NCBI GenBank assembly: GCA_037903475.1 | Contig: JBAJFG010000070.1 | Span: forward strand, 248,001-312,000 | From: Ancylostoma caninum | Lineage: Eukaryota > Nematoda > Chromadorea > Rhabditida > Ancylostomatidae | Direction: 5' to 3' | DNA length: 64,000 nt | Part shown: positions 1-12,856 of the stretch, piece by piece | Position numbering within the stretch: position 1 is the stretch's first letter | Layout: each line of letters begins with the position of its first letter | Made by a program: the position numbers and the translations under genes | Notes under the pieces: model-generated | What the model saw: the letters and a program-made list of their open reading frames with translations, nothing else | Databases searched by the model: none | What the model was told of the DNA's origin: nothing

Positions 1-3000
1 TCAAGCAGAAAAGGTTCTTCTCAGCCCTTCCATGCTCGGATCATGAAAATCATACAGTTGTTATCCTGCTAACTGATTTTAAGCACATAGTTTGGGCACT
101 GGCCTGATCCCACAGAAAAAGTCCTATCGGCCTCTACAATTAGACTTTTTTCCCTGGAAAATTGCTTGTTATGCAAATTTGCCGATGTGGCCGCTCTCAT
201 AGCTTATTCATTCACCTCGGCTGCTTTGCTTTTTGGTAGAGCTCTGTCTTTGGCGGTGATTATACAGTACATACTCCGACCAGAATTACTTACAAGCCGT
301 GTTCTTTATGGTTCACTATTAAGTTGTTCCGGCCTTTTCTCCCTTGCGATTCGTTTTTTTCCAAACTCCATTTGAGGTCAACACGATGGTCCTGCTGACC
401 TTAATAAACCTAATCTCATTGGATTTCAAATCTCAGGCATTACTTTTATCTGCTAGTTATTACTCCATCTGATTTTCCTTCTTTTCTGTCGTTTCTTTTG
501 ACTTCTTTCCCGGTTCCTCTCTCCTTTTCCATTCCTCTTCATCATCATCTTGATATAATAGTTTCTCTCTTTGCTAAAGGTGCACGGACTGACTCGAGAC
601 TATGATTCTTTGCAGGGTAGAGGCAAAACAAGTTCTTTTTTTTTCAGTTGTAGTCTTTTGCTCTTATGATTTCTGATATGTTTACTCTCTATGGATTTTC
701 TTAAATATGTAGTTCAGTTACTGCTGAGCGAATTGGCTTTAGATTTTAGGACACCTATTCCTTTTAGAGAACCCCTAACCCCCCTCCCACCCCTCAGACC
801 TTGGACCTTGCTTCGAAGTAGACTTTTGCTGTTCCTTTATAACACCAGTTTTCGAAAACAATATTTTAGCAATTTCTATTTTTCTAGTTACACCTTTTTC
901 TCTTCTTTCATATTTCAGTAGCTATTTGTGTTGATGCATTTTGCCTCGATGTCATTTCAGTTTGTATGGAATTTAATGGAATGAATAATGCATATGATTG
1001 CTCAGTGGCCTTTTTATTAGAATCATTTCGTATTCTGGGCTATAATGCTAAATTTGTCGTTGCTTTCCTCCCGAGTTTTTCACTCGTGAATAGCAAATAT
1101 TTGATTTATTTGTTTATTTCGTTACTTCTCAATTTGTATTGCTTCTGAATATTCTTTTGCGCAATCCTCAATCACGATCAGATCTACCTGCCTGTCCTTT
1201 CATCTCTCCATGGAACGAGTGCACCTATTTGGTGCAATAAATCAGTGAGTAATCAACTTGGCTTCGATTCCTGCGCTCAGTTACAGAATTTATAAATATC
1301 CCAGGAAAGATTTGATCTAAGTATCTGTTCTTCTAACTGGGACGAGATGTCCAGGTAAAAATAGATATGCTTCGCTTGAGCAACTCACCTCAGTAACTAG
1401 TGATAAGCAGTGATAGAAACACCATGATATCCCATTTTACTCGTAAAATTTCCTGCGCTCGGAAAATTTGTCCACTTTGGATGTCGGAGAACTCGGAACC
1501 TTCCCGGGAACTTTTATGGATCTCTCCAAGTTTCGCGTCCTGTGTCTCCTAGCACTATGTGGTCCATACCGGATGTTTCAACCATCGCTGGTTTACTTGG
1601 TTATCGTTCTGTGAATTCCAACCCTGGACTATTTTCTGAATCTCGAACCTATCCAGACTATGGAAATCTTGCAGCTGAACATTTATGCGCGCAAGTTTTT
1701 GAACAAACTCGAAACCCAAGCGGATCCCCAAGAATTTGTTAGCGGTGCTGACGATAGAGCGGCAGATAAATCGCTAAGGCGCCAATTTTTAGTCGTTCGG
1801 TCTCGCAGAATCTTTGGGTAAACAAGGGAAGAACAATGAAGACATTCATCTTACACGTTGCCGCTGCTGCCGCTGCTAACACGCCGCCGCTTCGCCGCTC
1901 AAGAGAGCTCTGCTTTTTGCTCTCTTTAGCCAGGACCACTTGGTGACGCTTGAGGCTCTGAAACGTCGTAAATTCCTGACTTGTCTCGGGTCATCACAGC
2001 TGCGAGGCACCTTAGGTGAGTTACTTCTTGAATTTGAACCCTGGTAGTATTATAATTGGTAGTGTTATCAGAACCAGAGTTACCTCAATCGCAACCTTTT
2101 ATATTGCTGATTTTCACCGTTTTTAGATTATTCTTCGATTTTCTTCGGAACAGTACTTATAGTTTTCTAACCGTCAGCACTCACCGTCTTTTCCAAGGCT
2201 CTTCTAGCGGTAACTGCTCCTACATCTTGCCTGTTCTCTTATTTTAACTGTAAGAGTATGAATTTGCACAAAAGTGGCGATGGTGCTCGAATTCCAGCGA
2301 AGTTGTCCGGCGATCTCGCGACTGCAGAGGCTCGCCTAGCAGAAAGTCTTTATGTGTGTCTGTTTCGCGTCAGAACAATCTGATCCTCGTGGGATTGCAA
2401 GCCTAATTGACAAAGACTTGCTAGTACTTACGTATTGCAAATTTGAGACAAGAATTCTAGGATGAATAGATGTTTTTATTAATTTTTTACTGAAGGTGCC
2501 CATAATTATGATACACTGCAGGGTGTGACCAAGCAATTAAGGACGCCATGGTGCCCCTAATTTTTCCACTTTTCAAACAGAAATACAATGGAATAGGGTT
2601 TTCGGACACGCTGAATCAGAAGGTAACAATGATTTTTGTCAGGGATGTCCGCGGGAGCAGATATCGTCATTTTTGGGTGCCCGTATATTTATGATACGCA
2701 CTGTATTGCTGGTGTGGGAAAAGGGTCTTGGTGGATGACCCTTCACCTTCTGTAGCAGGAGAGGTCCCTTATGATCCGCTGGGACGAGATATTGAAATTT
2801 TATCACATTATCTATTGGGGTGATCAAGCAAAATTCTGGTTACTTGTAGATGTGATTTGGTTTTTTGGAACACTTTTGAGTGTACTTAAATAAAATAATA
2901 AATATTTTCATCTATCTGCTATTCACGTTCTCTCCTATTCCCCACTTCTTTGGTGGCATTCATCACTGAGTTTACCCGTGGTAATCTCTATTTCCCCCAA

Positions 3001-3130
3001 AGTTAACTCTTTTTCGACATTTACCAAAGCTTTTTCCCTCAGGCTATGGGGTAACGCACGAGATAATTTGTATCTTTTTAGAGGAGGGAGGCAAGCTTTA
3101 CTATTGGGAATTACCTCGACCAAATGATAT
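1..3130. other. No supported gene; AT-rich, T-rich non-coding DNA
   Basis: All open frames here are short (under 80 codons), AT-rich and without paired splice signals or recognisable motifs. The plus strand is visibly T-rich, as nematode introns often are. A GC-richer patch near 1,850-1,900 has a short GCTGCC run. I see no RNA gene or mobile element in this stretch. Confidence 0.5.
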
Positions 3131-3242
3131 GGTCTGAGCCTGGATGCGTCATTTAGGTTACCCAGGGTGAAAGTGTCGACGGTTAAATCTGTGTGATGTT
3201 GACACCTTTACACAGGTAATCTCAATGATGCATGTGGCCTCA
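3131..3242. repeat. TTACCC palindromic repeat, copy 1
   Basis: The left side reads ...gatgcgtcatttaggttaccc and the right side ...ggtaatctcaatgatgcatg, an imperfect inverted repeat around a roughly 50-nt centre. The same two halves recur at 3.95, 4.93, 5.86 and 50.8 kb, so this is a dispersed, internally palindromic MITE-like family. It carries no coding capacity. Its superfamily is unknown because I could not define a clean target duplication. Confidence 0.65.
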
Positions 3243-3689
3243 GTTGCTCTTTGTAATAGCATGAAACTGAAAAATAGGCGGCAGTTCCTTTAAATATTTA
3301 TTATGGGTTAGTATAATATTTGTTCAATATTGCTACTAATTTACTGCTCCAATCCATAACTCCCTCTCCCCAAGCATCATGAATGATCCACTGTTTCTCA
3401 GGATTTTAGCGATTTTTTCGTAAGCTTTGACTTGGTAAAGATATTGTCAGAGTGAAAATTTTGTGTTTGTTGTTCGACCGGAAATATATGTACGTATCTT
3501 GCCACCCTTGAACAAATTACAGTAGTTTCCGGAACTAATACATTCAATTCTTTACCGAAGAAATATTCTTTCAGGATCCACCACTCCAAAACCGGTCTTC
3601 CAACTTGTACGTAGGAAAATTCTAACACATGTCGTCTAGAGTGGTTGCGCTATGATTTTTGCACATTTGGTTTCAATCTTGGGAAAGAT
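3243..3689. other. Nothing recognised
   Basis: This is AT-rich spacer between two copies of the TTACCC repeat. The open frames in it are short and have no splice context. Confidence 0.5.
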
Positions 3690-4075
3690 TGCTCCTCCCC
3701 TACCATCCATGGCCCAGATCCATTGATAAACAGTGAAATAACCAGTGGTGAACGTGTTAACATCTCCAATTTTACCCTTGACTCTTAACCCATCAACATA
3801 TTTACCCGTGTGTGGCATTGTCTGTGCCCATTCGAAACTTCCGGCTAGTTATACCCATGAGTATAAGATTACCCGATGGTACATCGTAACCTCGAAGATG
3901 GTCACCAGAAGTAGATCCATATAGCAGCCTCAGCATACCTCTGAGGCCGCATGCATCATTAAGTTTACCCAGGACACACGTGCTAATACCACAAAATTTT
4001 ATCCATCGTTAACACTGGCGTCAACGCTCTACCCTGGGTAGTCCCAATGATTGATGCGGACCCGTAATCCTCTAG
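3690..4075. repeat. TTACCC repeat, long copy
   Basis: The first part holds several scattered TTACCC/CCATGAGTAT motifs (tacccatgagtataagatta near 3,855). The second part (about 3,945-4,073) is the palindromic half: ggccgcatgcatcatt...tttaccc and ctaccctgggtagtcccaat...gatgcgg. The same two-part arrangement is seen near 5.8-6.0 kb, which suggests the full family unit is a few hundred bases and that the short palindromic copies are partial. Confidence 0.6.
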
Positions 4076-4933
4076 TTTTATTCCTCCACGCCATCATTCT
4101 TCCGTCATAGCGCCATTTGTAAAATTCTGAGGTCTTCTTTTCACGTGATTATCATTTAGTGTCAGAAAATATTAATGCGTTAGGTGAAATCGCCCTATTA
4201 AAGGATTTTAGCAGTGTAATTTTTCGTGTAATTCAATAGAGATTTATGTAGCTACTGAGATAATGTTTTAGTTGGCTATTGCTACACCTTCATCCACTGC
4301 TCGTAATCCTGTAAAACGTTTGGCTACTATGGTATACACAGAATTTTCCATTTTCCTTGTTAGATTTTAGAATTTCACGGGATCTGATAGTTTATTTTTG
4401 CACTTTCTACTTCCACGGATCATAAGTGATCTCAGGCAGTAAACAAACCATGAAGTTGTCAGCATGGGCTTGTTAGCTTCCTCTTGCTGGTCGTTTCTGT
4501 CGGTGGATATGTGTGTGTTTGAGTGGAGATTCATGATTTTTTTTTTCATTAGGCTCCTTGCAAATATCCATTATGTTAGCTCAATTTCAATGGTTCAAAT
4601 TCCACACCAGATTCAGTGGTGTCAAGAACTGTGACAAAAACCTCTTCAGAAAGCGAATCGCATTCCGTCAATCATGTGGGAGAAATAAAAGGATGTCAGA
4701 ATGGTTCATTCGCTCTACTTTTTTGGCCTTCGTGATTGGAAAAAGCTCTGCCAGCTGGATGCACCCGTGGACAAAATTTGCGTTCCATGCACCTGGCTGT
4801 CGTTGTGCGTTTTCCCAAAAGAGTACGAGATATCCTGTTTGTGGTGGAGGGGGAGGGGGGAGGAACCTGGAAGACTAGAACTTTTCGTTAGTCTCTTCTT
4901 GACGTCAGTAAGGAGACGCTCTTCCGAAATGAC
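4076..4933. other. No supported gene
   Basis: Overlapping frames of 60-106 codons occur on both strands around 4,560-4,970 and cross a G-rich run near 4,847-4,862. They have no motif, no acceptor/donor pair and run into a repeat copy, so I do not call them genes. Confidence 0.5.
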
Positions 4934-5061
4934 TACCAGAGGCAGCATGCATCATCGAGATTACCCAGGGTAACCATGTTGAAACTTGTGTCAACGGTGG
5001 ACGAATATGTGTGGTCTCAATGCGTTTACCCCGGGTAATCTCAATGACGCATGCGGCCCCA
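4934..5061. repeat. TTACCC palindromic repeat, copy
   Basis: The left arm gcatgcatcatcgagattac and the right arm gtaatctcaatgacgcatgc are near-perfect inverted partners, with tgttgaaacttgtgtcaacg in the centre. This is the clearest copy of the palindromic half of the family, about 128 bp. Confidence 0.75.
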
Positions 5062-5769
5062 GATCACAATGGGTATGTTTCATGTTTATTGCCGCAAAAT
5101 TTGGCCGCTCCATCTATTTTTTCTTGAATTTTACTGCCCACTTTCCGAAAATGCGGATGTTGAGGTACATAGGGATTTCCCAACAAGTTTCCCTTGTGTA
5201 TACGTCACATAAATTTTGTGGGAAACATCATGCAATCTGAATTGACGTCGACATGGGATCTGCGTGGAATGTGCACTGGATGCGTATTAGATTTGCATGA
5301 CCTCACAGGACCCGATAATTTCTTTGTGCCGCGACATCCCTACCATCCTACTGGCTTTGCTGACTTCTTTGTAACTGGTCATATTTGCTACTTTTTGCTG
5401 AACTTCTGGCCGCTTTATGGTGCTATTGGTATTGGTGTACGAATAAATAAATAAATAAATAAATAAATAAAATATTGATAGTAACATTGTGTGGAGTTTG
5501 CATGACTTTAACCACGTGTAGGGCGGAAGGATTACTGGGAGAAACCGTAATAGGAACTTCTGATTTATCATGAGTATCACCACAGCATCAGACACAACAC
5601 CATGCATCCTCAAACACTCAAACAGGCCCATGACCTCATGCGTACCTCGGTTTCCGTCCGCATGAAGGTTACTGATTAACTGTTGTTTACTGCCTGTCCC
5701 AGTTCAGGAAAGCCAGGATGCTTCATTGAGACTATCCATGATAGACGTACCAAAGTACCAAAATTTGCT
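5062..5769. other. Spacer with an (AAAT)n microsatellite
   Basis: A run of AAAT/AATA units lies at about 5,442-5,473. The minus-strand open frame across it reads through the repeat and is not credible as a gene. Nothing else is recognised. Confidence 0.5.
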
Positions 5770-5995
5770 CATCACTCATCAACTTGTTTACCCATACGTG
5801 ACGTTGACCATACCCAGCTGCTACCCTAGAGGAATTATACTCCTGGATATGAGAATACAAAGCCTCCCAGGGTCTGTATACATCACTGAGATAACCCGAG
5901 GTGGACGTCTTGACTACCATTTTAACTATGGGTAAAATTGTGCACTGTCAACAGGTTTACCCTGGGTAATCTTAGTGATGCATGCGGTCTCAGGG
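5770..5995. repeat. TTACCC repeat, two-part copy
   Basis: The first half contains acccatacgtgacgttgacc followed by tacccagctgctaccct, also seen at 16.5 and 44.98 kb. The second half (about 5,862-5,993) is the palindrome ending in taccctgggtaatcttagtg and gatgcatgcgg. A short plus-strand frame across it is a by-product of the repeat. Confidence 0.65.
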
Positions 5996-6835
5996 ATGCT
6001 TTCGTGACTTGGAACGTTATGTATATCAGGATAGTGGTGACTTCGAAGTTTGATGCCTTCGAGGACAATCCCTTTGGAGATGAGAGGACAGCATTCATTG
6101 GAAATGGGTGGGAAACAGAAAACGAAAAGGAGGACAACTAAAATTACGTACTGCACTGGCAGCCGTGTAATTGTGAGCTAATTATAGGCTTCTTACGGTA
6201 ACTTTCTGCGATGTTGAATCAGTCAGTTTGGGACCGGGTTCTGAGTCAGTGTGGAAGGTTTCCCATATTCTTGGTCGTGAACTTCATTGATTTTCCTCGT
6301 TGACCTGGTTCCCCGTTGTGGCCTGACCATACCTATAAGTCTTCATTTTATTCATGATTTTGATGCGAAGCATTTCTGCCTGTTTCGTTTTTGTGTGAAG
6401 CACCATTTGGGGTAACAAATAAATGAACAAATAAATAGATAAATAAATAGCAACAAGATGAAAAGAAAAAACAAATCTCGGAGTTTGTGTCGCTCTCCTT
6501 TTTCCAAGTTTTATTTTTTTTTGTTTTCTCTTTGTTGCTGCTCCGACTACATAGAATTTTTGAATTTTATCCTCTAGTTTTTAGAAGATTCAAAACCCTT
6601 CCCATTCACTGTTAATTCCGTTCTTCAAAGTCTTCTAATTTTAGGAACGCATCGAAATCTTCCTGACCAGGGAAGGATACTAGGGGGTTCCACAACTTGT
6701 AACAAAATGTGTATTATCATAGCAGTTTTTGGTGCTGATCTCAAATTCATCTTCCTTATCTGCCGTGGAGCTTTCTATGAAGAGTTACGTGGCATAATTT
6801 TGGCTTGTCTAAACCGGCCAAATCTAACTTTTTAG
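5996..6835. other. No supported gene; small (AAAT)n tract
   Basis: AT-rich spacer. An impure AAAT tract lies at about 6,414-6,450. I see no motif or splice pair before the acceptor at 6,835. Confidence 0.5.
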
Positions 6836-6925
6836 TTATATTCCGCTGAAAATGTGCGCAAAAACCATTTCGAACTTCTCAGCTATCGGAATTGTTTGGC
6901 GCATCTAAAATTTTCTATGATCCAG
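6836..6925 (+). CDS. Candidate internal exon, product unknown
   Basis: The segment is bounded by a strong T-rich acceptor (aatctaactttttag) and a consensus donor (cag then gtaagttc). It is exactly 30 codons, phase 0 to phase 0, with no stop; it begins LYSAENVRKNHFELL and ends LKFSMIQ. The preceding in-frame codon is the TAG of the acceptor, which fits a true exon edge. No domain is visible in 30 residues. Partner exons were not identified; 10,061 lies downstream on the same strand but opens with its own ATG. Chance is a real alternative for so short a segment. Confidence 0.35.
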
Positions 6926-7491
6926 GTAAGTTCCTGCGATCTTCTAGCAGAATGTATCTAGGAAGCGCAATTTTGGCTGCCTTGGACAAGCTGAAATCAT
7001 GCCATGTAACTCTTCATGGGAGCTACACAGCAAAAAAAAAAGGAAAGCGGATTTGAGATCAGCATCACAAACTCCATATGACAGTATATACGTATTTCAT
7101 TACACATTGTCGGACCCCCTCCCCCAGTATCCTTCCCTGGTGAGGTCCGCAAGCTTCCAAAGTTTGCGCCGGCCCCTCGCTCCCACGTTTTTCTTCGTAC
7201 CACTAACTGCTTTACACACACACAAGCACGTTGTTTGTTGTCACCTTTTGTTCCGTTCAGTCATATTTTCGCCCCTGGCGCCACGCTGACAAAGGATGGA
7301 TCTTCGTCTGGCTGAGTTTGTTTTCGCTACACAGAGTACCCGTGCGCCAAAGTTCGAGCGAACCGAGCTCTCATTCGCTTTGTTTTGCGCCGCGCCCTGC
7401 TAGTGCACCGGCTTTCAGCTTTATTTATTGCCGCGGGTAGTAGCAGATTTTCATCCCGTCGCCTCTATAGTTAACACATTCGAAAAGGAGC
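6926..7491. other. No supported gene
   Basis: Region 7,260-7,440 is GC-richer with several GCGCC motifs and could be regulatory, but nothing specific is recognisable. The open frames are short and lack splice context. Confidence 0.45.
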
Positions 7492-7558
7492 TTCGAATAT
7501 TCGAATATCGAATATTCGACTGTTCAGAAACCATTCGAACGAATGAATATTATTCGAA
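7492..7558. repeat. Clustered TTCGAA palindromes
   Basis: The stretch at 7,492-7,519 alternates TTCGAATATTCGAA-type palindromes, and 7,530-7,558 adds attcgaacgaat. Together they can form overlapping cruciforms. No gene context explains them. Confidence 0.6.
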
Positions 7559-9835
7559 CAAAAAGTGGGCGGGGCGATGGGGGTTCGACCTGCTGTTCGA
7601 CGGCACGATTGTCTGAGCAGTCGAAATTTGAAAGAAGGATATCCCAACAAAGCGCAAATACGTTGATAAGTACATGGACTGTTCCTTGAACTCTTTAATG
7701 GAACTTGAATGCTCCTTTTTCCAGGTGTTAAATTTTTTTTTGTTTTCAAAAAGTGCTGTTCATACAGGTGCCACCAAGCTCTATCCGAAACAGCTACTCT
7801 ATGTTTATCCATACACACTAGTTCGTTAGTTATTCATACTAACAAAATATACCGAACACAAGGAATACTGCTGTTCACCGTTAAGCTTACAAAAAATTAA
7901 AAAAGTAGACGTGCGCGTCTCGCGTGCGTCTGCGTTGCGTCAGAACTGCTACTGGACTTGTTCTTCATGATGTGTGAACGCTCACACGGTCGAACGCACG
8001 CATCTGGTAAAAATTGCCCTATTCCCAACGTACATGAACGTGTAGAATGAGTGAATGCTTCTATGGGTTTTTTCACATTGGGAGCCTGAACATCAGAACA
8101 GTGAAAAGTAGGACGAGAGCTCTTCTTTGGTCTGGAATCGATCATTTCTCCGAATCCCACGTTCTTCCTCAAGTTCGTTCCCCAATTTCTGAAATTTCAG
8201 TATGTCCTACAGAGAATTCGAAAAGAATCCTTTTCTATATTCAATGTGGGTGATGAAATAGTCCATCATCTATCTATTTTCGTCGATAATTCATCTAGAC
8301 AAAGGCAGTCAAACGATCCCTTCTGAAGCCGGATAGCCTCCTATGTGGAGCATTGAGCGTCATCCATATGAAATTTTCATCAGGCTCCTTGGAATTGATT
8401 ATCAATCTTAGGGCCTGTGCAGATCTGACGCATTCATTATCGATGACATAAAAATACTCGATGGCGTGTGCAGGCTTTCAATTTCCTATGAAGCTTTTGA
8501 AGAAGCTTAGTTTTGTCTCCGTCGCCTTGAACTTGCTGTTTGCAATGAAATTAGCTTTTCTGACTCTATCCTGAATGGAAAGAGGTAGTACTTAAATTAA
8601 TTCTGCTCATAAGGATACGCAACAATGATGGAGATCGAATTGTGGAACAATGTGAGAACATGCAGCGAAGGACCCGGTCGTTGATGGGTTAACCCGTACC
8701 CGTAAATTCAGAGCATGTAGAACCTTGAAGTTGCTCAATTTTTTATACTTTATCTTACAACAATTCATGAAGGGCTGTTCCCTTGCTGGATTTCCTCCCT
8801 TATTCGGGAGAATTGCACCAAACAAGGGCATGCATCTATTTCGTTTGCACAGCTGAGAACATCACCAAAACTGAGGCTGCTGTATCTATTTTTGTGTACA
8901 ATGAGTGTTCATCGACGCGTGCACCCATTTTCAAAAATCGTACTATGCCATCCAGAAATCTTGAATATTTGAAAAGTTTACAATTTAAGGGTTATAGGGG
9001 TAAAAATTGCTATTTGATCCAGGTCCAACACCACAACGGCTATGGCTAGGCATTCAATGATATCGCCACGGCATCCAATACGTGGAATAATTACGATTTT
9101 TGAAATCAACTATAGCTATTTTGCATATTGACTGTTGTTCGCGACGAGAGCTTCATTTAGAGTTCCCTTATAAAAACTAAATTAACCCTTGGATCTGGAT
9201 CAGGTTCCGATGAGCTCCTCGGCACGAGCAATTTCCAGGCCACAATCTAGGTACCCTTGGAGTCTACAGCCAGCAGAAACTACCTCAAAAATAATGCACT
9301 CTAAAAATATTGGGGTTAACTCAGCGTTACCTATAAGTTACCTCAACTTATATTTTGAATATGGTTAAATATTATCAATAAGGGCATGACCAAGGGCAGG
9401 CTCAACAAAAACTTTGATTTTCGTGAAACATGGGTGTCCCGAACCCGGCATAAGCCGTTAAAAGTCACGATAAAATGGCCGCGTTTTGTAATTCGTTGAT
9501 CGCAATTCCTAACCTCGCATGTCTGTTCCCATAAACCTCGGAATTTTCTAGTTTTTTTTCTCCAGCACCAGAAGTTATTTACGAAAAAAAAAAACAAATT
9601 TAGTGGAACTATTTGCATAATAGGGAAAATTCCAATTGTTGACAGTGTCTGAACAGGTTAGAACAGGTATTAGGGGTCGTTGAAGTGTTTGGATACGCAG
9701 ACAGCTAGAGTGCGACGTCGAATGTGGTGCAACGCGTGCTGCAGGCTTCAATCAGAAATCTCGTCTAGGTTTTGTTCCTATCTGATAGTTTCTGTACTTA
9801 TGCTAAAAATGACGCTTGCTCAAATGCAAGAAAAG

Positions 9836-9870
<35 letters not shown>

Positions 9871-10060
9871 AGTGAGGAAGAATAGAGTGCATGAGGTCTA
9901 GACAGAGTTTGCCCATTCCACCACGGTGAAGACCAGCTATTTGGCCCTTAAGTTTTTTATGCGACCCTTAAGTATGGCTTCAGTGCGCTGTACTCTGAAA
10001 TAAACAGTGTGATTGAACTGGAGTGCTAATCTGCAATTACGGACCTAATTCAGCTACCGT
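7559..10060. other. No supported gene; one (AAAT)n tract
   Basis: About 2.5 kb of AT-rich sequence with scattered frames of 60-115 codons on both strands, none with motifs or paired splice sites. A clean AAAT microsatellite lies at about 9,836-9,871. The last bases (ggacctaattcag, 10,041-10,053) form a good acceptor for the next exon. Confidence 0.5.
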
Positions 10061-10312
10061 ATGGCGGAGCACCCGTCTGGAATCGCCGGCTCTTCATCAG
10101 GCCGTGCAAGCAGATTGCTCACTCCTCCATCTACGAAAAAGCATATATCTATGAGCTATATGCCTTTTGATCGCATTTCCAGGAATTTCCACCCGTTCGC
10201 ACGTCTCCCTGGCGTCAGCGGGTCTCTAATCCATGGGAATTTTCTGGCGAACCATCGAAGAATCGCTTACTTTGTGTTTGTGGTAGGCTGCTCCATTGTG
10301 ATCATTTGTTTG
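10061..10312 (+). CDS. Candidate first exon, type II membrane-like protein
   Basis: The ATG follows a nematode acceptor (cctaattcag, AG at 10,052-10,053) by only seven bases, the usual layout for a spliced-leader trans-splice site. The frame runs 84 codons to a donor at 10,313 (gtgagcag), phase 0. The protein is hydrophilic and Ser/Arg-rich for about 65 residues. One hydrophobic stretch follows (IAYFVFVVGCSIVIICL, about residues 68-84), preceded by basic residues (NHRR). That order fits a short cytoplasmic tail plus a signal-anchor, as in Golgi type II enzymes, but no catalytic domain is in view. Read without splicing, the frame stops at 10,339. Identity unknown. Confidence 0.45.
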
Positions 10313-10418
10313 GTGAGCAGTCCTGAGAAAAATATGTGAATCCTTTGAGAAAGCACCAGGGAACACTTCCCCGAAACCTTGTGCTTTGTAGAAATGCGAC
10401 TTGACAGCGGCTTTCCAG

Positions 10419-10601
10419 CGATCTGCCAACGACCCGCTCGCGCCGGCGCCCCCACTGGCAAAAACCAGCGCGGCCGCCCCGTGTTATGTCGTTTTGAAGG
10501 ACGTTTTTTGCGGATTTCCCGATGCCGTCCGTGATGCACGTCATCCCCCGAATTCTGCGCAGTCAATACTGCGGGCTTTTTCTGGAAGAATTGCATTTTA
10601 A
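10419..10601 (+). CDS. Possible second exon, unidentified
   Basis: An acceptor (gcggctttccag) opens a frame in phase with the donor at 10,312, giving a 106-nt intron. The frame is GC-rich and reads RSANDPLAPAPPLAKTSAAA at its start, a Pro/Ala-rich segment that would suit the stem of a type II membrane protein. It ends at a TAA at 10,601 unless an unseen donor lies before it. A 141-codon minus-strand frame (10,267-10,692) overlaps and cannot be excluded. Confidence 0.28.
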   Translation, partial: RSANDPLAPAPPLAKTSAAAPCYVVLKDVFCGFPDAVRDARHPPNSAQSILRAFSGRIAF

Positions 10602-12856
10602 ACTGAACAAAGGCTACTGGCCCGCGATCCTGTTCCCGTTTCACAGAGGCCTTCCTGTGTGAACCGGTCCCTGCTCTTTCTCTCACCACCATGATGCAGT
10701 AGCTGCATAATTTCAGCTTCCTATTGACTTCCTTGTACCAGTTCAGCAGCTATTTGTTCGTTGAAGCGACTACAATTGTACTTTTACCCTACAGTTTTAC
10801 GTTTGTCCTTTCAGCAGTCCTTTAAAACGTCCTTTGCTTCGTTGTCTCCGCTGACTCACTCAGTTTTTGTTGCGAACGTCTAAAAATATCGAGATAGGTG
10901 CATGTGTGCACTATTCTAATTTCAAATTTCGTGCTTTTTCTTGCTGTTTTTAAATTGCTGTGCTGCTATTATTCACGTCTATCTAAATTTGATTGGACCA
11001 AGGCTGCTTGGTGGCAAAAATAGGTGAACAAATGAATAAATAAATAGAGAGACAGAGAGATAAAGCGTATTTATATAACTTTTCCACAAATTCCTGATTT
11101 TTGCCAATATACTTTCTTCTTTGTGTGTAGATGTGAAAGTATTTAGTTGCAAAGTAGATATATTCAAAAAGGTTTTCTTTTTCTCTTTTTCCCCCGCAAA
11201 CCTTGCTTTATAGTAAAGTCTGTTTCAATTGTGGCGATAGTTGAGTATTCCTGTATATTGCATGTTTTCTCTTTGCTCTCTCCAATTTCTGCGCACTTTC
11301 CCGCATTTTTCTTTTCAGTGGGTTCCTCCAACTGTCTAACCCAGTGAAACAGATCCAACCACGTGTGGGTAAAAGAAGATGTAATTTTAGCTTGTTCTTT
11401 TTTATTCATTTCCTTCCACTTGCTTTGAGGGCACAACTTGCGTAATACTACTTATTGTTATTGCCGCTACCGCTTCAAACCAATACTGAAAAAAAGATTG
11501 AATGTGACGTCAAACGAGCAAATGTTTTTATGAGGGGGGAGGGGGTCATAAGTTGTTGTACATCGTTTGCTGGCTTATTTCTCCGCATTAGTGACATGTT
11601 TTCCGTCCTTCCAGGTCTCTTTTAATAATGCTTGATTTGATCTATTTTTCCATTAGAAAAGCCCCCCCCCTAAGAACTTTAGAGATGCGGAAAAAACTAA
11701 CTGCTTAATGGTTCAGTGCAGATTTTTGGTACCACCAAATGCACTGACTCAGTCCGCAATCTCCGAGCGAAAGAGCTTCAAAAACAAATTTTTACTAAAG
11801 GTTGTAGATATGATAAAATGACGCATCGTGTTCTGGATGGCCTTGCCTTCGTAGCACCTTCCAGAACACATCAACTTACTGGCTGCTGTCCTCTAATCTA
11901 GTGGAAAAAATTCTCGAAGGCAAACTTGGTGAAAGTTGGCTATCACTCATAGCATCGAAGTGCCGTTGTTTTGTTTACTTCCATACTTCTTATAATTCTC
12001 TTTCATGGAAAGTCCTCAATGTCACTGAAAAAAGCACTCCTTGCCCTTCAAGAATCATTTAGGCTGTAGGGCCCTCCTTAATGATTGGGTGGATTTTGCT
12101 GGAAAAGTCATCACAACAACCTGCTTTTTTCAAAAAAAAAATGTTTTACTGCCAACTGCTCCGAATCAAAGCCTCCTGTGAAACCCGGTTTTACATCAAG
12201 GATATTTTGAACTTTTCTCTATTTGAAGGAGAAAAGATCCGAACAACGCACGAGTTCAAGGGGGAGAAATAAATGAGCAAGCGTTCTACAATAACTTATG
12301 CCCCTCCCCCGTCCCCTTGTTACGTGTGGGAAAATAGAACCTACACATACATAGTTGTGAGTAAAAAAGAAGAAAGGGGCTCGAACTCGCGAGTTCACAA
12401 TTCTACGGGTCTTCTATGCTTGTTTTCATATCTTTTTGCTGAAGAGGTTGCCTACAATTCTTTAATTTTTTGGTCTATAACTTGTAAGCAATAGCTGTAG
12501 TATCGGAGACCAGTGTATGCTTATTTCCGTAGGAATGTTTTGTCGGTGTGACAGTATGTACTCTCTGGCAACCGCAGCGAGTTTGGGCTGACTTTTCATT
12601 ACTACCTAACTCTACTCAACCAACTAAGTCATTGTGAGCCTTGGTTATTCTCCTTTTCTTCCGATACATGTAAAAAACGGACCAAGAGCTCGCGCTGTAC
12701 TCAGTTTCATCCAGTCGGTTTTCCCAAGAGTGGAATGAATTTCGACTCTTCTTTAGCAATTGGACATCTCTGTTGGTTTTTCACGTTCCACCATTGACCA
12801 TTTCCACTGGTATGCCGACACTTCGTCTCGTGGCTCTCCCTTACTACTGTACTAAT
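10602..12856. other. No supported gene
   Basis: AT-rich sequence with G-run (11,524-11,535) and C-run (11,663-11,670) tracts and a perfect 14-bp palindrome gaactcgcgagttc at about 12,384. The open frames are short and unconvincing on both strands. Confidence 0.5.
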
